Below, in pieces: positions 18,775 through 27,553 of a stretch of DNA of 64,000 nucleotides. Source of the stretch: Fibrobacteria bacterium AD312 (GTDB lineage Bacteria; Fibrobacterota; Fibrobacteria; Fibrobacterales; Fibrobacteraceae); NCBI GenBank assembly GCA_001462345.1, contig LIUM01000040.1, forward strand, positions 103,832-167,831, read 5' to 3'. The notes beneath the pieces are model-generated. The model made no database searches and was not told where the DNA came from. It saw only the letters and a list, made by a program, of their open reading frames with translations. Made by a program: the position numbers and the translations under genes. Position 1 is the stretch's first letter. Each line of letters starts with the position of its first letter.

Positions 18775-19064
18775 CACCAACCTCTAGTAAGACGCCTACT
18801 AATGAAAATAACACATTTATAATGTTTTTATAAACATCAAATTGTGGAAAAAAGATCTTTATGCCCCTTTTTAGTCCTTTTTTTTTAGAAAAAACAAATA
18901 AAAAGTGATAAAGCACATAAAACGAATACCCATATTCTCTTTTTGCCCCCTCTAAACCAAAGAAAGTGACTAAGAAAAGACAAACGGAATAGAACACAGG
19001 ATGAATTCTGATTATCTGTTTCAAAGCTATTGACTGAAAAAAGGGTATTACATAGATTTGAAGC
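18775..19064. other. Upstream region of the giant signalling gene
   Basis: About 290 bp, AT-rich. An open frame on the minus strand is hydrophobic but low in complexity and overlaps the start of the signalling gene; I do not count it as a gene. A promoter for the signalling gene should lie here but no clear pair of hexamers was found. Confidence 0.4.
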
Positions 19065-19364
19065 ATGTGTTGCTTAAATGTGGATTATAGTGAATTTTCG
19101 GCGCATCTGTTTTGGGATACTGATCGAGGTTTGCTTGATGCAGAAAAAAACAAAAGTTACATAATAAAGCAAGTTCTTGAATTTGGCTATGATAGGGATT
19201 GGGGACTTTTAAAATCAATATATTCACTTGATGAGATAAAAACAGCAGTAATGAACATGAGAACACTTGAAAAGAAGGCTATTGGATTCATTGCCTGCAT
19301 CACACGCACGAATATAAAGGATTATAGATGCTATTCTACAGCACAATCGAACGAAGTACCTTGA
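19065..19364 (+). CDS. Small DUF6922-like protein
   Basis: A 99-residue protein with the pattern LFWDTDRGLLDAEKNKSYII, then VLEFGYDRDW, then RTLEKKAIGF and a final DYRCY. This pattern occurs in small DUF6922-type proteins, usually encoded just before AbiEii-type nucleotidyltransferases in Bacteroidota-like genomes. That family link is from memory. No partner toxin gene follows here, so this looks like an orphan. No strong ribosome site. The last residues after RCY differ from the Trp-ending tail I expect, so a 3' truncation or frameshift is possible. Confidence 0.55.
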   Translation: MCCLNVDYSEFSAHLFWDTDRGLLDAEKNKSYIIKQVLEFGYDRDWGLLKSIYSLDEIKTAVMNMRTLEKKAIGFIACITRTNIKDYRCYSTAQSNEVP

Positions 19365-19476
19365 AATTATTAAAAGAAATTCAATCAAGAAGTAATTAAT
19401 ATTTCAAAAATCATGCTTGCAAAATAGTTTTCATAGTGCCTACCGCTCTTTAAGAGAAAAGGATAAGGAGTAAATC

Positions 19477-19845
19477 ATGACTTTAATTAGTTTTATGCTG
19501 TTTATACTAGCTATTGCTGTTTCTTTTGCCATACTTATCAATGGGCAATTTAATCGAAATCATAAAATCCAGAAAAAAAGACTAGAACATCGTTTAGCGA
19601 TGCTAGAAAAGTTTATTTCTTTTTATGGAAGAGCTCAAGAATATCATGCCCTTGATGGTTTTTATGAAATGCAGTTGCTTTTTGGCCTATATGGTGAAGA
19701 CGATGAAAAAAAGAGTATGGATTATATCATTTCATTAATCAAGAGTAATTCTAAAAATGCGGAACTCCCCAAACGACTGCATGAACTTTATAATCTTCTT
19801 ACAGAAAGATTGCGAGCTGAGCTCGAATCTAAGCGATTAGCTTAG
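19477..19845 (+). CDS. Small protein with one N-terminal membrane helix
   Basis: Of 122 residues. Residues 3-22 form one strongly hydrophobic helix (LISFMLFILAIAVSFAILIN), followed by a basic stretch (NRNHKIQKKRLEHRL) and a helical, charged cytoplasmic-looking domain. AAGGAG lies 8 nt upstream of the ATG, which supports it as a real gene. No known domain recognised. It stands alone between the DUF6922-like gene and the xylanase. Confidence 0.7.
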   Translation: MTLISFMLFILAIAVSFAILINGQFNRNHKIQKKRLEHRLAMLEKFISFYGRAQEYHALDGFYEMQLLFGLYGEDDEKKSMDYIISLIKSNSKNAELPKRLHELYNLLTERLRAELESKRLA

Positions 19846-20254
19846 CGTTTTAATCAAAATTTTTAGAGGACTAAAAAGGTATTATTTTTTTTACATCGTT
19901 TAAAGAGAGAATAAGAAAAAATGTACTCATTGAACTAAATTGGAAATGCTGTTTTTATCAAGATTTTAGTTTGTAGAAACGTTGTTTATTAAAAAAGGTT
20001 CTCAAAAAAGAATGTTGTAAATAGTTACAACAGATTCGACTTATTCACTTTCAACTTTACTCCGTTTTTGGGTTTAATAAAATAAATTTAGTATGTGTGT
20101 AATCGTTGTTTCTAGTCTGGTGTACAAACGATTTCGGATAAAGTGAATTATCCTTTTTGTTGTGGGTCTGTGGTTATTCCTTCTATAAAAAGGCTTGTGT
20201 GTGGGTACAGTTTGTGTCCATGACGAAAAAAAATAAAACTTTGAAAGGAGTTGT
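19846..20254. promoter_or_regulatory. Upstream region of the xylanase gene
   Basis: About 400 bp with no gene. The last 30 bases carry a strong ribosome site (AAAGGAG, 4 nt before the ATG at 20255). The long leader may hold regulatory sequence for the xylanase, but I could not assign a promoter. Confidence 0.4.
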
Positions 20255-21991
20255 ATGAGTATCAATAAAATTTTAGCAGCCATCTTTGGAATGATGGCTA
20301 TTCTGTCTTCACTTTCTTGGGGACAGACTTATACCTGTTCAGGTGGTAAATCTCAACAAATGGGTAGTGCTGGGGGCTACGACTATGAACTCTGGAGCCA
20401 AAACGGTGCAGGGAATGCTACCATGACGCTCAACCCAAGCGATGCCAACGGAGGAACTTTCTCCGTTGAGTGGAGTGGGACTGTAAATATGCTCGCTCGT
20501 TCCGGTAAACGCTGGGGGTCAAACTCTACCGTTACCGTACAAAATGTAGGTAATATTACCGCCGAATTTGAAGTGGAGTGGAGTTCTACCGACAATGTGA
20601 AGTATGTCAGTGTATACGGCTGGGGATATTATGATCAGCAAGATATACCGAGCGGGTTTAGCAACGAAATTGAGTATTATATTATTCAAGATCGCGGAAG
20701 TTATAACCCAACACAAGGCGGAAAGAAGTTCGGTTCTGCAACCATTGATGGCATTAACTATGATTTCTTTACCACCGACCGCATACAGCAACCTTCGCTT
20801 TCGGGAACCAGCACTTTTAAACAATATTGGTCTATTCCAAGTAACACAAGCCAACATCGTACCAAAGGAACCATTTCTATTTCCAAACACTTTGAGGCTT
20901 GGGCAAAAGCGGGCATGAAAATGGGTAAATTGTATGAGGTTGCTTCGATGAAAATCGAATCCTATACTGGACAAGGAGGCAATGCAAGAGGTTCTGCTAC
21001 TGTTAAAAAGAATCTGTTGAAAATCGGCGGTAGCGCAAACGAATTTGCTCTCAATACAACCGTATCTCCTGCAGCAGCTGGTACTATTACTAAGAGCCCA
21101 AGTGCTGCCTATTATGCTCCTAATGCTACTGTACAACTCACAGCTACAGCTAATGAAGGTTGGAAGTTTATTGGTTGGGAAGGAGGAGCTACAGGTTCTT
21201 CCAATACTGCTTCGGTCTCCATGACTAAAGATATTTCCGTAACGGCTAAGTTTGAATTAGTTGGTGAAACCACCGTGAACCTTCTCAAAGATGGTAACTT
21301 CCCAAGCAGCAGTGTGATTTCTACAAATAATGACGTTTCATGGTTCCTTGGTCAAGGCTCTAACTGGGGTAGTTCAGCTGCAACAACATCTGTTGCTGGT
21401 GGCACGGCTACAGTGAACGTTACCACTGTTGGAACCGAACCATACCAGCCACAACTTGTTCAATACAATGTGGCTCTCGATAAAGGCATGAAATATAAAT
21501 TGACCTTTAAAGCAAGTGCCAATGTGGCTCGTAAAATCGCAGTCGCTTTCCAACAATCCGTAGACCCATGGGGTGATTACGCGACAAACGAATTTGATAT
21601 TACCACCACGGAACAAGAATACACCTTTATCTTTACCATGGAAGAAGATTCTGATCCAACTTCACAATTTGCCTTCAACTTAGGGCAAGCTACTGGTACA
21701 GTCAAAATCAGTGATGTTAAACTTGTTTACACCAATTTGGATCCACAGTACATCTCTCGTCAAATGGTGACCGTCAATCACTTGTTCTCTGTCAATGGAA
21801 GAACATTAAATGTCTCTCCAGCAAATGGTAGTGTACAAGTCAAGATTGTAGACATTCATGGCAAGGTGAAAGCAAGCTTTACTACAGCAAGTGCAGCTAC
21901 ATTCTCACTAGCTAATATCCCTGCAGGTGTTTATTATGTAAATGCTAAGGGTGCTGGCGTGAACCAACTCAAGTCTATTGTATTAAGATAA
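20255..21991 (+). CDS. Secreted GH11 endo-1,4-beta-xylanase with CBM and sorting domain
   Basis: Cleaves internal beta-1,4 bonds of xylan. Signal peptide at residues 1-24. The GH11 beta-jelly roll spans about 25-255, with the nucleophile Glu140 in EIEYYII and acid/base Glu235 in ASMKIESY, both inferred from the family. Residues about 268-335 form an InlB B-repeat-like module (SPSAAYYAPNATVQLTA and WKFIGWEGGA). Residues about 340-495 are a CBM4/9-like jelly roll starting NLLKDGNFPS. The last ~70 residues are a C-terminal sorting-type domain with VKIVDIHGKV and IPAGVYYVNAKG, as seen on Fibrobacter secreted enzymes. A strong hairpin terminator follows. Confidence 0.93.
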   Translation: MSINKILAAIFGMMAILSSLSWGQTYTCSGGKSQQMGSAGGYDYELWSQNGAGNATMTLNPSDANGGTFSVEWSGTVNMLARSGKRWGSNSTVTVQNVGNITAEFEVEWSSTDNVKYVSVYGWGYYDQQDIPSGFSNEIEYYIIQDRGSYNPTQGGKKFGSATIDGINYDFFTTDRIQQPSLSGTSTFKQYWSIPSNTSQHRTKGTISISKHFEAWAKAGMKMGKLYEVASMKIESYTGQGGNARGSATVKKNLLKIGGSANEFALNTTVSPAAAGTITKSPSAAYYAPNATVQLTATANEGWKFIGWEGGATGSSNTASVSMTKDISVTAKFELVGETTVNLLKDGNFPSSSVISTNNDVSWFLGQGSNWGSSAATTSVAGGTATVNVTTVGTEPYQPQLVQYNVALDKGMKYKLTFKASANVARKIAVAFQQSVDPWGDYATNEFDITTTEQEYTFIFTMEEDSDPTSQFAFNLGQATGTVKISDVKLVYTNLDPQYISRQMVTVNHLFSVNGRTLNVSPANGSVQVKIVDIHGKVKASFTTASAATFSLANIPAGVYYVNAKGAGVNQLKSIVLR

Positions 21992-22014
21992 TTTTCTTAG
22001 AACTCCTTAAAAAA

Positions 22015-22045
22015 AGTCTAGCGTTTTTCGCTAGGCTTTTTTTTT
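22015..22045 (+). terminator. Terminator of the xylanase gene
   Basis: AGTCTAGCG pairs with CGCTAGGCT (9 bp, one G-U) around a T5 loop, with a long T-run after it. Confidence 0.9.
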
Positions 22046-22193
22046 GTGAAAAACGATGACAAACGATGCCATGCGATGAACTATGTAATGAATAAAGAAA
22101 ATAGTCAATGTAAAATAAAATTTGTCTCTTGTATTTTATGGGGCATCGAGGATATTTTCTGAAAGTCAGATAATTTTTTGGAGTTATTTTGGA

Positions 22194-23798
22194 ATGATAC
22201 AAACAGCAGGTTATGATATTTTTGCTCAAATACATGAGAAAGCCATAAATGAAGCATTGGCGGTGGCATTTTACAGTGGAAAGGTCTGTATTAATGGAGA
22301 TTATTCCATTGCAGAAAAAATTCCTTCGCAATTTAGCCCTTTTTCACAATTTAAATATGAAATTCGTTTAACCAATGAGCCTTTTGTCGATTTTAGAAGT
22401 AGTGATCGAGTTTTTCTTCAATTTGGCTCGCAATTAAAAATCAATCTCTTTGACTGTGTTGATGTCTTTTTTTCATTGAATTTTAATATACAGACAGATG
22501 TTCATTTCGATATTGATCATCAGAAACTTCTATTGAAGTTAAAAAAAGCTAACATTGTTAAATTAAGCATTCAAAATGAATATTATGTGGGCACATCTTT
22601 TTTGAATAAGTTTAATCTTATCATTGACGAAATCTTAAATGCCTATTTCAAGAATGAATTAAAAACCATCGACTTGCCTTTTAATTTGAATGAATCTGGT
22701 CTTCCACTATCTATACAGCAATGCCATGTGAGAATATTTGACAATAAGTCTATTGTTCTTGGGCTTAGTTTTTTCCAGGCAGAAGGCTCATTGAAGAATG
22801 CTCGAAACTGCTTGAATGGAGAGGATTATTATGTTGCAGTTTCAGAAAAAGCGGCATTAAATATTTTTGATTTCTGGTGGAACCATTCTCAGCCAAAGAT
22901 CACTACCAATTTTGATGAACAAGCTAATGCCAATTTTCTTTCTGGAACCATTGCAAAAGGCACTGATATTTTAACTCGAGTGGTTACACTCGGTTTTTTA
23001 CAGACTGAAACAGACTATGATAATATGATTCTTAAGTGTAAAGGATCTGTTTCTGTAAATAAACAGCCTAGTATTAATTTTTGCGAGTCAGGTGGTATTG
23101 AAATTTTAGATTTAGAATTTGATGCCAATGTCAATGTGCAAATAGAAGCGGACGAAATCAAGACAAAGTACCTTGATAAGAGTTCATTTATTCCTGATCA
23201 ATTAACAAGTTTTGAAGATGATGTCCATTTAGGGAAATCAGAGGCACATAAAACCCTTGTTAATGTCAGCAATGTATTCAAAATTAAAGTCGAAAAAGCA
23301 GGTGCGATTCTTAAATTTAGCTCTCAAAAAAATAATGGCAGTGTGGTTGTCAAAGTCACTGATGTGGATTTTAAGATTGAGTTTAATAAACAAGGGCTCA
23401 CTTTTTCTGATGCGGTTTGGTCCAAATTAATGGGAATCATCAAAGATTTTATTGTTGATAAAATCCCCGAATTCACCGTTTCACCAGCATTTTTACTTTC
23501 TGATAAAGATATCCTTGGATTTACTTTAGGGTTAAAAAACTCGAATATAGAAGTGAATGATTTTGGCCTAGCCATTTCCACAGATCTCGTAGTCAACGAA
23601 TTGGAAGCAAATACAGTAGCTGTCCCTAATTATATTGTAGATACAAGCCTTAATGTGATTCATGAATTGACCTGCGATGAAGTGTCTAAAATAAATCAAG
23701 AACATCGAGACGGGTATTTTGTTATGTATGAGGCATTATCCAAAGGATATTTGCCATGCAAAAAATGCCTTAAGGGCTATTCTTTAGTTGGAAAATAA
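22194..23798 (+). CDS. TULIP/P47-like protein with C-terminal zinc knuckle, copy 1
   Basis: A 534-residue protein with no signal peptide, paralogous to the next gene along its length. It opens MIQTAGYDIFAQIHEKAINEA, a pattern like bacterial TULIP-fold (P47/OrfX-like, lipid-binding) proteins; this fold call is inference from the opening motif and the alternating beta/amphipathic composition. The C-terminus (about 490-534) carries VIHELTCDEV, then GYLPCKKCL, an Ada/nuclease-associated zinc-knuckle pattern with one His and three Cys. Start chosen at 22194 because the paralog begins MNMKTAGYD; the longer frame from 22122 has no counterpart. The copies are 18 bp apart, so one operon. Confidence 0.7.
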   Translation: MIQTAGYDIFAQIHEKAINEALAVAFYSGKVCINGDYSIAEKIPSQFSPFSQFKYEIRLTNEPFVDFRSSDRVFLQFGSQLKINLFDCVDVFFSLNFNIQTDVHFDIDHQKLLLKLKKANIVKLSIQNEYYVGTSFLNKFNLIIDEILNAYFKNELKTIDLPFNLNESGLPLSIQQCHVRIFDNKSIVLGLSFFQAEGSLKNARNCLNGEDYYVAVSEKAALNIFDFWWNHSQPKITTNFDEQANANFLSGTIAKGTDILTRVVTLGFLQTETDYDNMILKCKGSVSVNKQPSINFCESGGIEILDLEFDANVNVQIEADEIKTKYLDKSSFIPDQLTSFEDDVHLGKSEAHKTLVNVSNVFKIKVEKAGAILKFSSQKNNGSVVVKVTDVDFKIEFNKQGLTFSDAVWSKLMGIIKDFIVDKIPEFTVSPAFLLSDKDILGFTLGLKNSNIEVNDFGLAISTDLVVNELEANTVAVPNYIVDTSLNVIHELTCDEVSKINQEHRDGYFVMYEALSKGYLPCKKCLKGYSLVGK

Positions 23799-23816
23799 TT
23801 CGAGAGGGTAATAATA

Positions 23817-25508
23817 ATGAATATGAAAACAGCAGGATACGATGCCGTATTAGTCATCAATAAGAAGTTGATCAATGAAGCCTCTGCAGCCTTATTTTAC
23901 AGTAATTTTTTGACATTTAATAAAGAAATTGATTTTAGAACAGGAGATAATGCTCTTCCAACGGATTTTTTAGAAAAAGTACCTGCAAAACTAAATGATT
24001 TCTTATATGTGAGATATCGTTTCAAACTCTTACATGAGCCATTAATAGAATTTACTCCAGATAAAAGAATGATATTAAGTGCTCATTTACGATTGTATGT
24101 TTGGATGATGGATGGTTTGGAATTAAAATTTGATGCTGATTTAGCCTTAGAAACCCCCTTAAATATTAGTCTTGAATCCAATAAAAAACTTTTGTTGGAT
24201 TTAAAGTCAAGCAAGTTTAAGGAATTTAAAATCAAGGTCAAAGATTCTGATTCAAACGTCGTCAATGCAGACTTAAAAAAATTATTCACATCAGCATTAG
24301 ATCAATATTTTAAGGAAAACGTCACTCCAATAGAAATCACGCTTCCTACTTTTAGCTTATACCTACCTTATACAGAAAAAACACCAGAACATCAATTTAA
24401 TATTGATCTTGCTGAAGTTGCCATTGTTGGTACACAGCAAATAATTATTGCTTGTAATTTCTTAAATAGAAAGGGTGGCAATAAAGAATTATTGGGACCC
24501 TTTGCACCAAATAGCAATGTGGCTTTTGCTATTTCAGAAGATGCCATGCTTAGAACATATAACTTTTTCTGGGATCACACCTATTGGAGCAAATCGATTC
24601 GTGCTAAAGGGACTTTTGAAATAAATGCGCTCACAAAAATTTTTGATGTCGCTTTTGATATAGGTAGTTTTATACTTAATGCTGCTTCAAATATAGTCTC
24701 ATTGGGTTTTGTAGATACCGAATTAGATTTTGATAAATTAGAGTTTTCATATGATGTTTTTGGCGAATTAAAATCTAAGCCCACCTTTGAATTATTACCT
24801 GGAAATCAAGTTCGAGTAGAAAATATTGCAACAGGCTTAGTCATTCGGCTTAAAGCAGAGCTTTCTTATCGAGTGAAAGCATATTTAGATACATCTGGGC
24901 CAATTCCAGATAAATTAACGCCATGGGATGATGATGTATTGATTGCTGATAAAAATAAGAAAAAAGAATTATTTTGCGTTAATATTAGGCTTGATTTGCC
25001 TTCTATAAAACGATGCACAGGAGAATTGATTTTAGACACCGTAGAAAATGTTTTAAAAGTGAAAGTGATCAATTTAGTATTGGGCAATATATTTACTACG
25101 GATTGCCCTGTTCTAAAATTGGGAGACAAAATTATCACCTATATTGTAAATAAACTTGGTGAATATGTTATTGAAAAAATACCTCCAATTTGCGTAAGCC
25201 CATCGATTTATAATCTTGAAATTCCTGGAGTACAATGGCCTTTAACTGTTACTGGGAAAAAGCTAGAAGTAAAAGATGATGAAGCTATTGTGGGTGCTTA
25301 TATGTCTTTTGATAAGATGAAAACAATCACTGAGCCGATGCCGAAATATGTGGGTAACTGGAATAATATGGAAGTCCACCGAATTGGCTGTGATTGCATA
25401 CTTGATACTTATGAAACTCATCAGAAGGGATTTTATGCTTTGCAGACGGCTTTAAGCCAAGGTTATGATGGGTGCAAAAAATGCTTGCCTGCTTATCATA
25501 AAAGGTAA
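23817..25508 (+). CDS. TULIP/P47-like protein with C-terminal zinc knuckle, copy 2
   Basis: A 563-residue paralog of the preceding gene with the same order: GYDAVLVINKKLINEAS at the start, a long beta-rich body with shared landmarks (IPDKLTPWDDDV here, IPDQLTSFEDDV in copy 1; ISEDAMLRTYNFFWDH here, VSEKAALNIFDFWWNH in copy 1), and a C-terminal zinc knuckle. The knuckle reads YVGNWNNMEVHRIGCDC, then GYDGCKKCLP, close to the GN-x-x-S-x-x-xH-x-x-x-C pattern found at the end of secreted nucleases and Ada-like proteins. GAGAGG precedes the ATG. No signal peptide. Function unknown; lipid or hydrophobic ligand binding is the fold-based guess. Confidence 0.72.
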   Translation: MNMKTAGYDAVLVINKKLINEASAALFYSNFLTFNKEIDFRTGDNALPTDFLEKVPAKLNDFLYVRYRFKLLHEPLIEFTPDKRMILSAHLRLYVWMMDGLELKFDADLALETPLNISLESNKKLLLDLKSSKFKEFKIKVKDSDSNVVNADLKKLFTSALDQYFKENVTPIEITLPTFSLYLPYTEKTPEHQFNIDLAEVAIVGTQQIIIACNFLNRKGGNKELLGPFAPNSNVAFAISEDAMLRTYNFFWDHTYWSKSIRAKGTFEINALTKIFDVAFDIGSFILNAASNIVSLGFVDTELDFDKLEFSYDVFGELKSKPTFELLPGNQVRVENIATGLVIRLKAELSYRVKAYLDTSGPIPDKLTPWDDDVLIADKNKKKELFCVNIRLDLPSIKRCTGELILDTVENVLKVKVINLVLGNIFTTDCPVLKLGDKIITYIVNKLGEYVIEKIPPICVSPSIYNLEIPGVQWPLTVTGKKLEVKDDEAIVGAYMSFDKMKTITEPMPKYVGNWNNMEVHRIGCDCILDTYETHQKGFYALQTALSQGYDGCKKCLPAYHKR

Positions 25509-25524
25509 AAAATGATTTTTTTAT

Positions 25525-25552
25525 TTGCATGTAGATAAAAAAATGATATATT
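25525..25552 (+). promoter_or_regulatory. Sigma70-like promoter of the candidate small RNA
   Basis: TTGCAT at 25525-25530 and TATATT at 25547-25552 are separated by 16 bp. The predicted transcript start is near 25559, just before the closing stem of the RNA. Confidence 0.5.
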
Positions 25553-25558
25553 AAATAT

Positions 25559-25718
25559 AAACAAAGCTATTGTGAAAAACGAAATTCGAAGTTTTTGGTC
25601 GTTAATGAAGTAAAAACGGTAAAAATCCAAAAGAGTAGTTTAAGCGCACGTTGAGTCAACCTCAATTTTTCACAGTAGAATTGAATCGTCCCGTCCAGAA
25701 TTTGGGCGGGCTTTTTTT
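25559..25718 (+). ncRNA. Structured small RNA candidate of about 160 nt
   Basis: The region has no open frame but is organised as an RNA gene. A 13-bp stem closes it (CTATTGTGAAAAA at 25567-25579 with TTTTTCACAGTAG at 25666-25678, one G-U). Inside is a hairpin TTGAG-TCAAC-CTCAA at 25651-25665 and a weaker GTTTT/AAAAC hairpin near 25591-25616. An intrinsic terminator follows at 25690-25718, and a promoter precedes it. Length and shape are compatible with 6S-like or another housekeeping RNA, but I did not find the conserved sequence of 6S, SRP RNA or tmRNA. It could alternatively be a leader of the aminopeptidase gene with terminator control. Confidence 0.6.
25690..25718 (+). terminator. Terminator of the small RNA candidate
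   Basis: CCCGTCC pairs with GGGCGGG (7 bp, one G-U), 7-nt loop, then T7. Confidence 0.85.
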
Positions 25719-25760
25719 ATTTTTCTAAATTGAAGTATCGAATTTAATCTTGGGAAAAAA

Positions 25761-26879
25761 ATGACTGATCCACGAATTACACAACTTGCTGAAAATTTAA
25801 TTAACAATGCCATTTGCCTCAAAGCAGGCGAAAACGTTCTTATTGAAACGACCGATACCCCCGAAGAGCTCTCCACAGAACTCATCAAGGCCGTAGAAAA
25901 AGCTCAAGGGAACGCTTTTGTTCGTAATTCTAATAGTCGAGTCCGTCGCCAGTCTATAAAGTCTGCAACGGAGGTTCAATTAAAGCTAGAGGCTGAACTC
26001 TCTTTAGCCGAAATGAAACAAATGCAAGCCTACATTGGTATTCGTGGGGCAAACAACGCCATGGAAAATGGCGATATTGATGATGCTAAAATGCTCATGT
26101 ATAGAAAGCTCACCAAAGAAGCGCTCGATTACCGGGTGAATAAAACTAAATGGTGTGTCCTTCGTTGGCCTAATCCTTCTATGGCTCAAGGCGCTAAGAT
26201 GAGTACAGAAGCTTTTGAAGACTTTTATTTTAAGGCCTGCTTAGCCGATTACCCTAAAATGAAATCAGCGGCTCAAAACCTTATTGATTTGATGAATAAA
26301 ACAGATAAAGTGCGTTTAGTCGCTAAAGACACCGACATCACTTTTAGCATTAAAGGGATTCCAGCAGTACCTTGTTGCGGCAATATGAACATTCCCGATG
26401 GTGAAGTTTATACCGCTCCAGTGCAGGGGAGTATTGAAGGCGTGATTCATTATAACACCCCTACATTGTACGAAGGTAAACAGTTTAGCGGCGTTCGCTT
26501 AGTATTTAAGAAAGGTAAAATTGTCGAAGCCACCTGCGAATCAGGCGACAATGCTCAACTTCAAGCGATTTTTAATACCGACGAAGGCGCGCGTTATGTA
26601 GGCGAATTTGCACTCGGGTTTAATCCTTTTGTAAACGCTCCCATGTGCGATATTTTATTCGACGAAAAAATTGCGGGCAGTATTCACTTTACTCCAGGCA
26701 TGTGCTACGAAGACGCTTACAACGGCAACCAAAGCGCTATCCATTGGGATTTAGTTTTGATAATGCGCCCAGAATACGGTGGCGGTGAAATCTATTTTGA
26801 TGATCAGCTTGTTCGTAAAGACGGTCTTTTTGTAGTAGACTCACTCAAGTGCCTAAACCCAGACCAACTAGGCGTTTAG
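25761..26879 (+). CDS. M29-family metal-dependent aminopeptidase
   Basis: Peptidase family M29 (thermophilic aminopeptidase T/PepS type) that removes N-terminal residues from peptides in the cytosol. The metal-site motifs are all present: NIPDGEVYTAPV (Glu, about 213), ARYVGEFALGFNP (Glu, about 280), GSIHFTPGMCYED (His, about 312) and SAIHWDLVLIM (HxD, about 334). Of 372 residues, slightly shorter than AmpS/AmpT (about 408). Its 3' end overlaps the stop codon of a minus-strand AbiEii relic. It stands alone, after the small RNA candidate. Confidence 0.92.
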   Translation: MTDPRITQLAENLINNAICLKAGENVLIETTDTPEELSTELIKAVEKAQGNAFVRNSNSRVRRQSIKSATEVQLKLEAELSLAEMKQMQAYIGIRGANNAMENGDIDDAKMLMYRKLTKEALDYRVNKTKWCVLRWPNPSMAQGAKMSTEAFEDFYFKACLADYPKMKSAAQNLIDLMNKTDKVRLVAKDTDITFSIKGIPAVPCCGNMNIPDGEVYTAPVQGSIEGVIHYNTPTLYEGKQFSGVRLVFKKGKIVEATCESGDNAQLQAIFNTDEGARYVGEFALGFNPFVNAPMCDILFDEKIAGSIHFTPGMCYEDAYNGNQSAIHWDLVLIMRPEYGGGEIYFDDQLVRKDGLFVVDSLKCLNPDQLGV

Positions 26880-27018
26880 CTCGTCTGCACATTGAAAACG
26901 TTTCATTTCTTCACATAAAGATATCATCGCTGCTTTTAAACGGAACTCAAGCCCCGCCATTTCCTCCTCATTAAGCAAAGGACGGAGCTCTGTTAGCGTT
27001 TTTTCATTAATGGTATTT
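26868..27018 (-). pseudogene. Relic of the 3' end of an AbiEii-type nucleotidyltransferase gene
   Basis: Reading the minus strand gives about 50 residues ending at a TAG at 26868-26870. They contain NEKTLTELRPLLNEEEMAGL and LKAAMISLCEEMKRF, which match the C-terminus of the AbiEii protein encoded at 40487-41236 (SEKTLKELRPLLNPEEMAGL, LKAAMLTLCEEMEKA) almost residue for residue. The match breaks off upstream near 27018, with no start or catalytic region. It is a clear remnant of a lost copy of the same toxin family. Confidence 0.85.
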
Positions 27019-27118
27019 AAATGATAAGGTGATGTATTGAACTTTTTTATTAAAAAAAGTTTTATTTTATAACATATTAATTTAATTTTTTTAATCGAGT
27101 TTTTGTAAGGGGCTCTTT

Positions 27119-27529
27119 ATGTCAAAAATTGTTGCTATATCAGATCAAATAGTTTCTATTGGTTTGGATTCTGGAAAATTGAAAGATGTTCCAAAGAGTA
27201 TTTGTAACTTTGTCCCAAGAATTGGTGATGAAGTTGAAATTTTTGAATCGGAAGATAAAATTATCGTATACAAAAAAGAGGTGAAAAGTACTTATTCAGA
27301 AATGGACCCAGCTCTTATTGATGGCAAGGTTGTAAATAAACTAGTTTATGCTTTATTGGGTATTTTCTTAGGATCGTTTGGTATACATAAGTTTTATGCA
27401 GGTAAAATTGGAATGGGGGTTCTTTATCTCCTCTTCTGTTGGACTTTTATTCCGGGTCTTATTGGTTTCATTGAAGGTATTATTGCCCTCACTAAGCAAG
27501 AAGATGCGGATGGAAATATTATTCTTTAA
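27119..27529 (+). CDS. TM2-domain membrane protein
   Basis: Of 136 residues. The first ~70 are a soluble beta-rich segment (VAISDQIVSIGLDSGKLKDV). From about residue 75 comes a TM2 domain with two membrane helices: NKLVYALLGIFLGSFGIHKFYAGK, then GVLYLLFCWTFIPGLIGFIEGI, where the linker GIHKFY is typical. AGGGG lies upstream of the ATG. The next gene, also a small membrane protein, begins 24 bp later, so they probably form an operon ending at a strong terminator. Role unknown. Confidence 0.85.
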   Translation: MSKIVAISDQIVSIGLDSGKLKDVPKSICNFVPRIGDEVEIFESEDKIIVYKKEVKSTYSEMDPALIDGKVVNKLVYALLGIFLGSFGIHKFYAGKIGMGVLYLLFCWTFIPGLIGFIEGIIALTKQEDADGNIIL

Positions 27530-27553
27530 TAATCACTCACAAAAGGAGCAATA

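Noticed and set aside
18767..19066. Hydrophobic 99-codon open frame on the minus strand
   Set aside because: Overlaps the signalling gene start, low complexity, no ribosome site, AT-rich background.
22122..22193. Longer N-terminus for the first TULIP-like protein
   Set aside because: The paralog has no counterpart and starts with the same motif at 23817.
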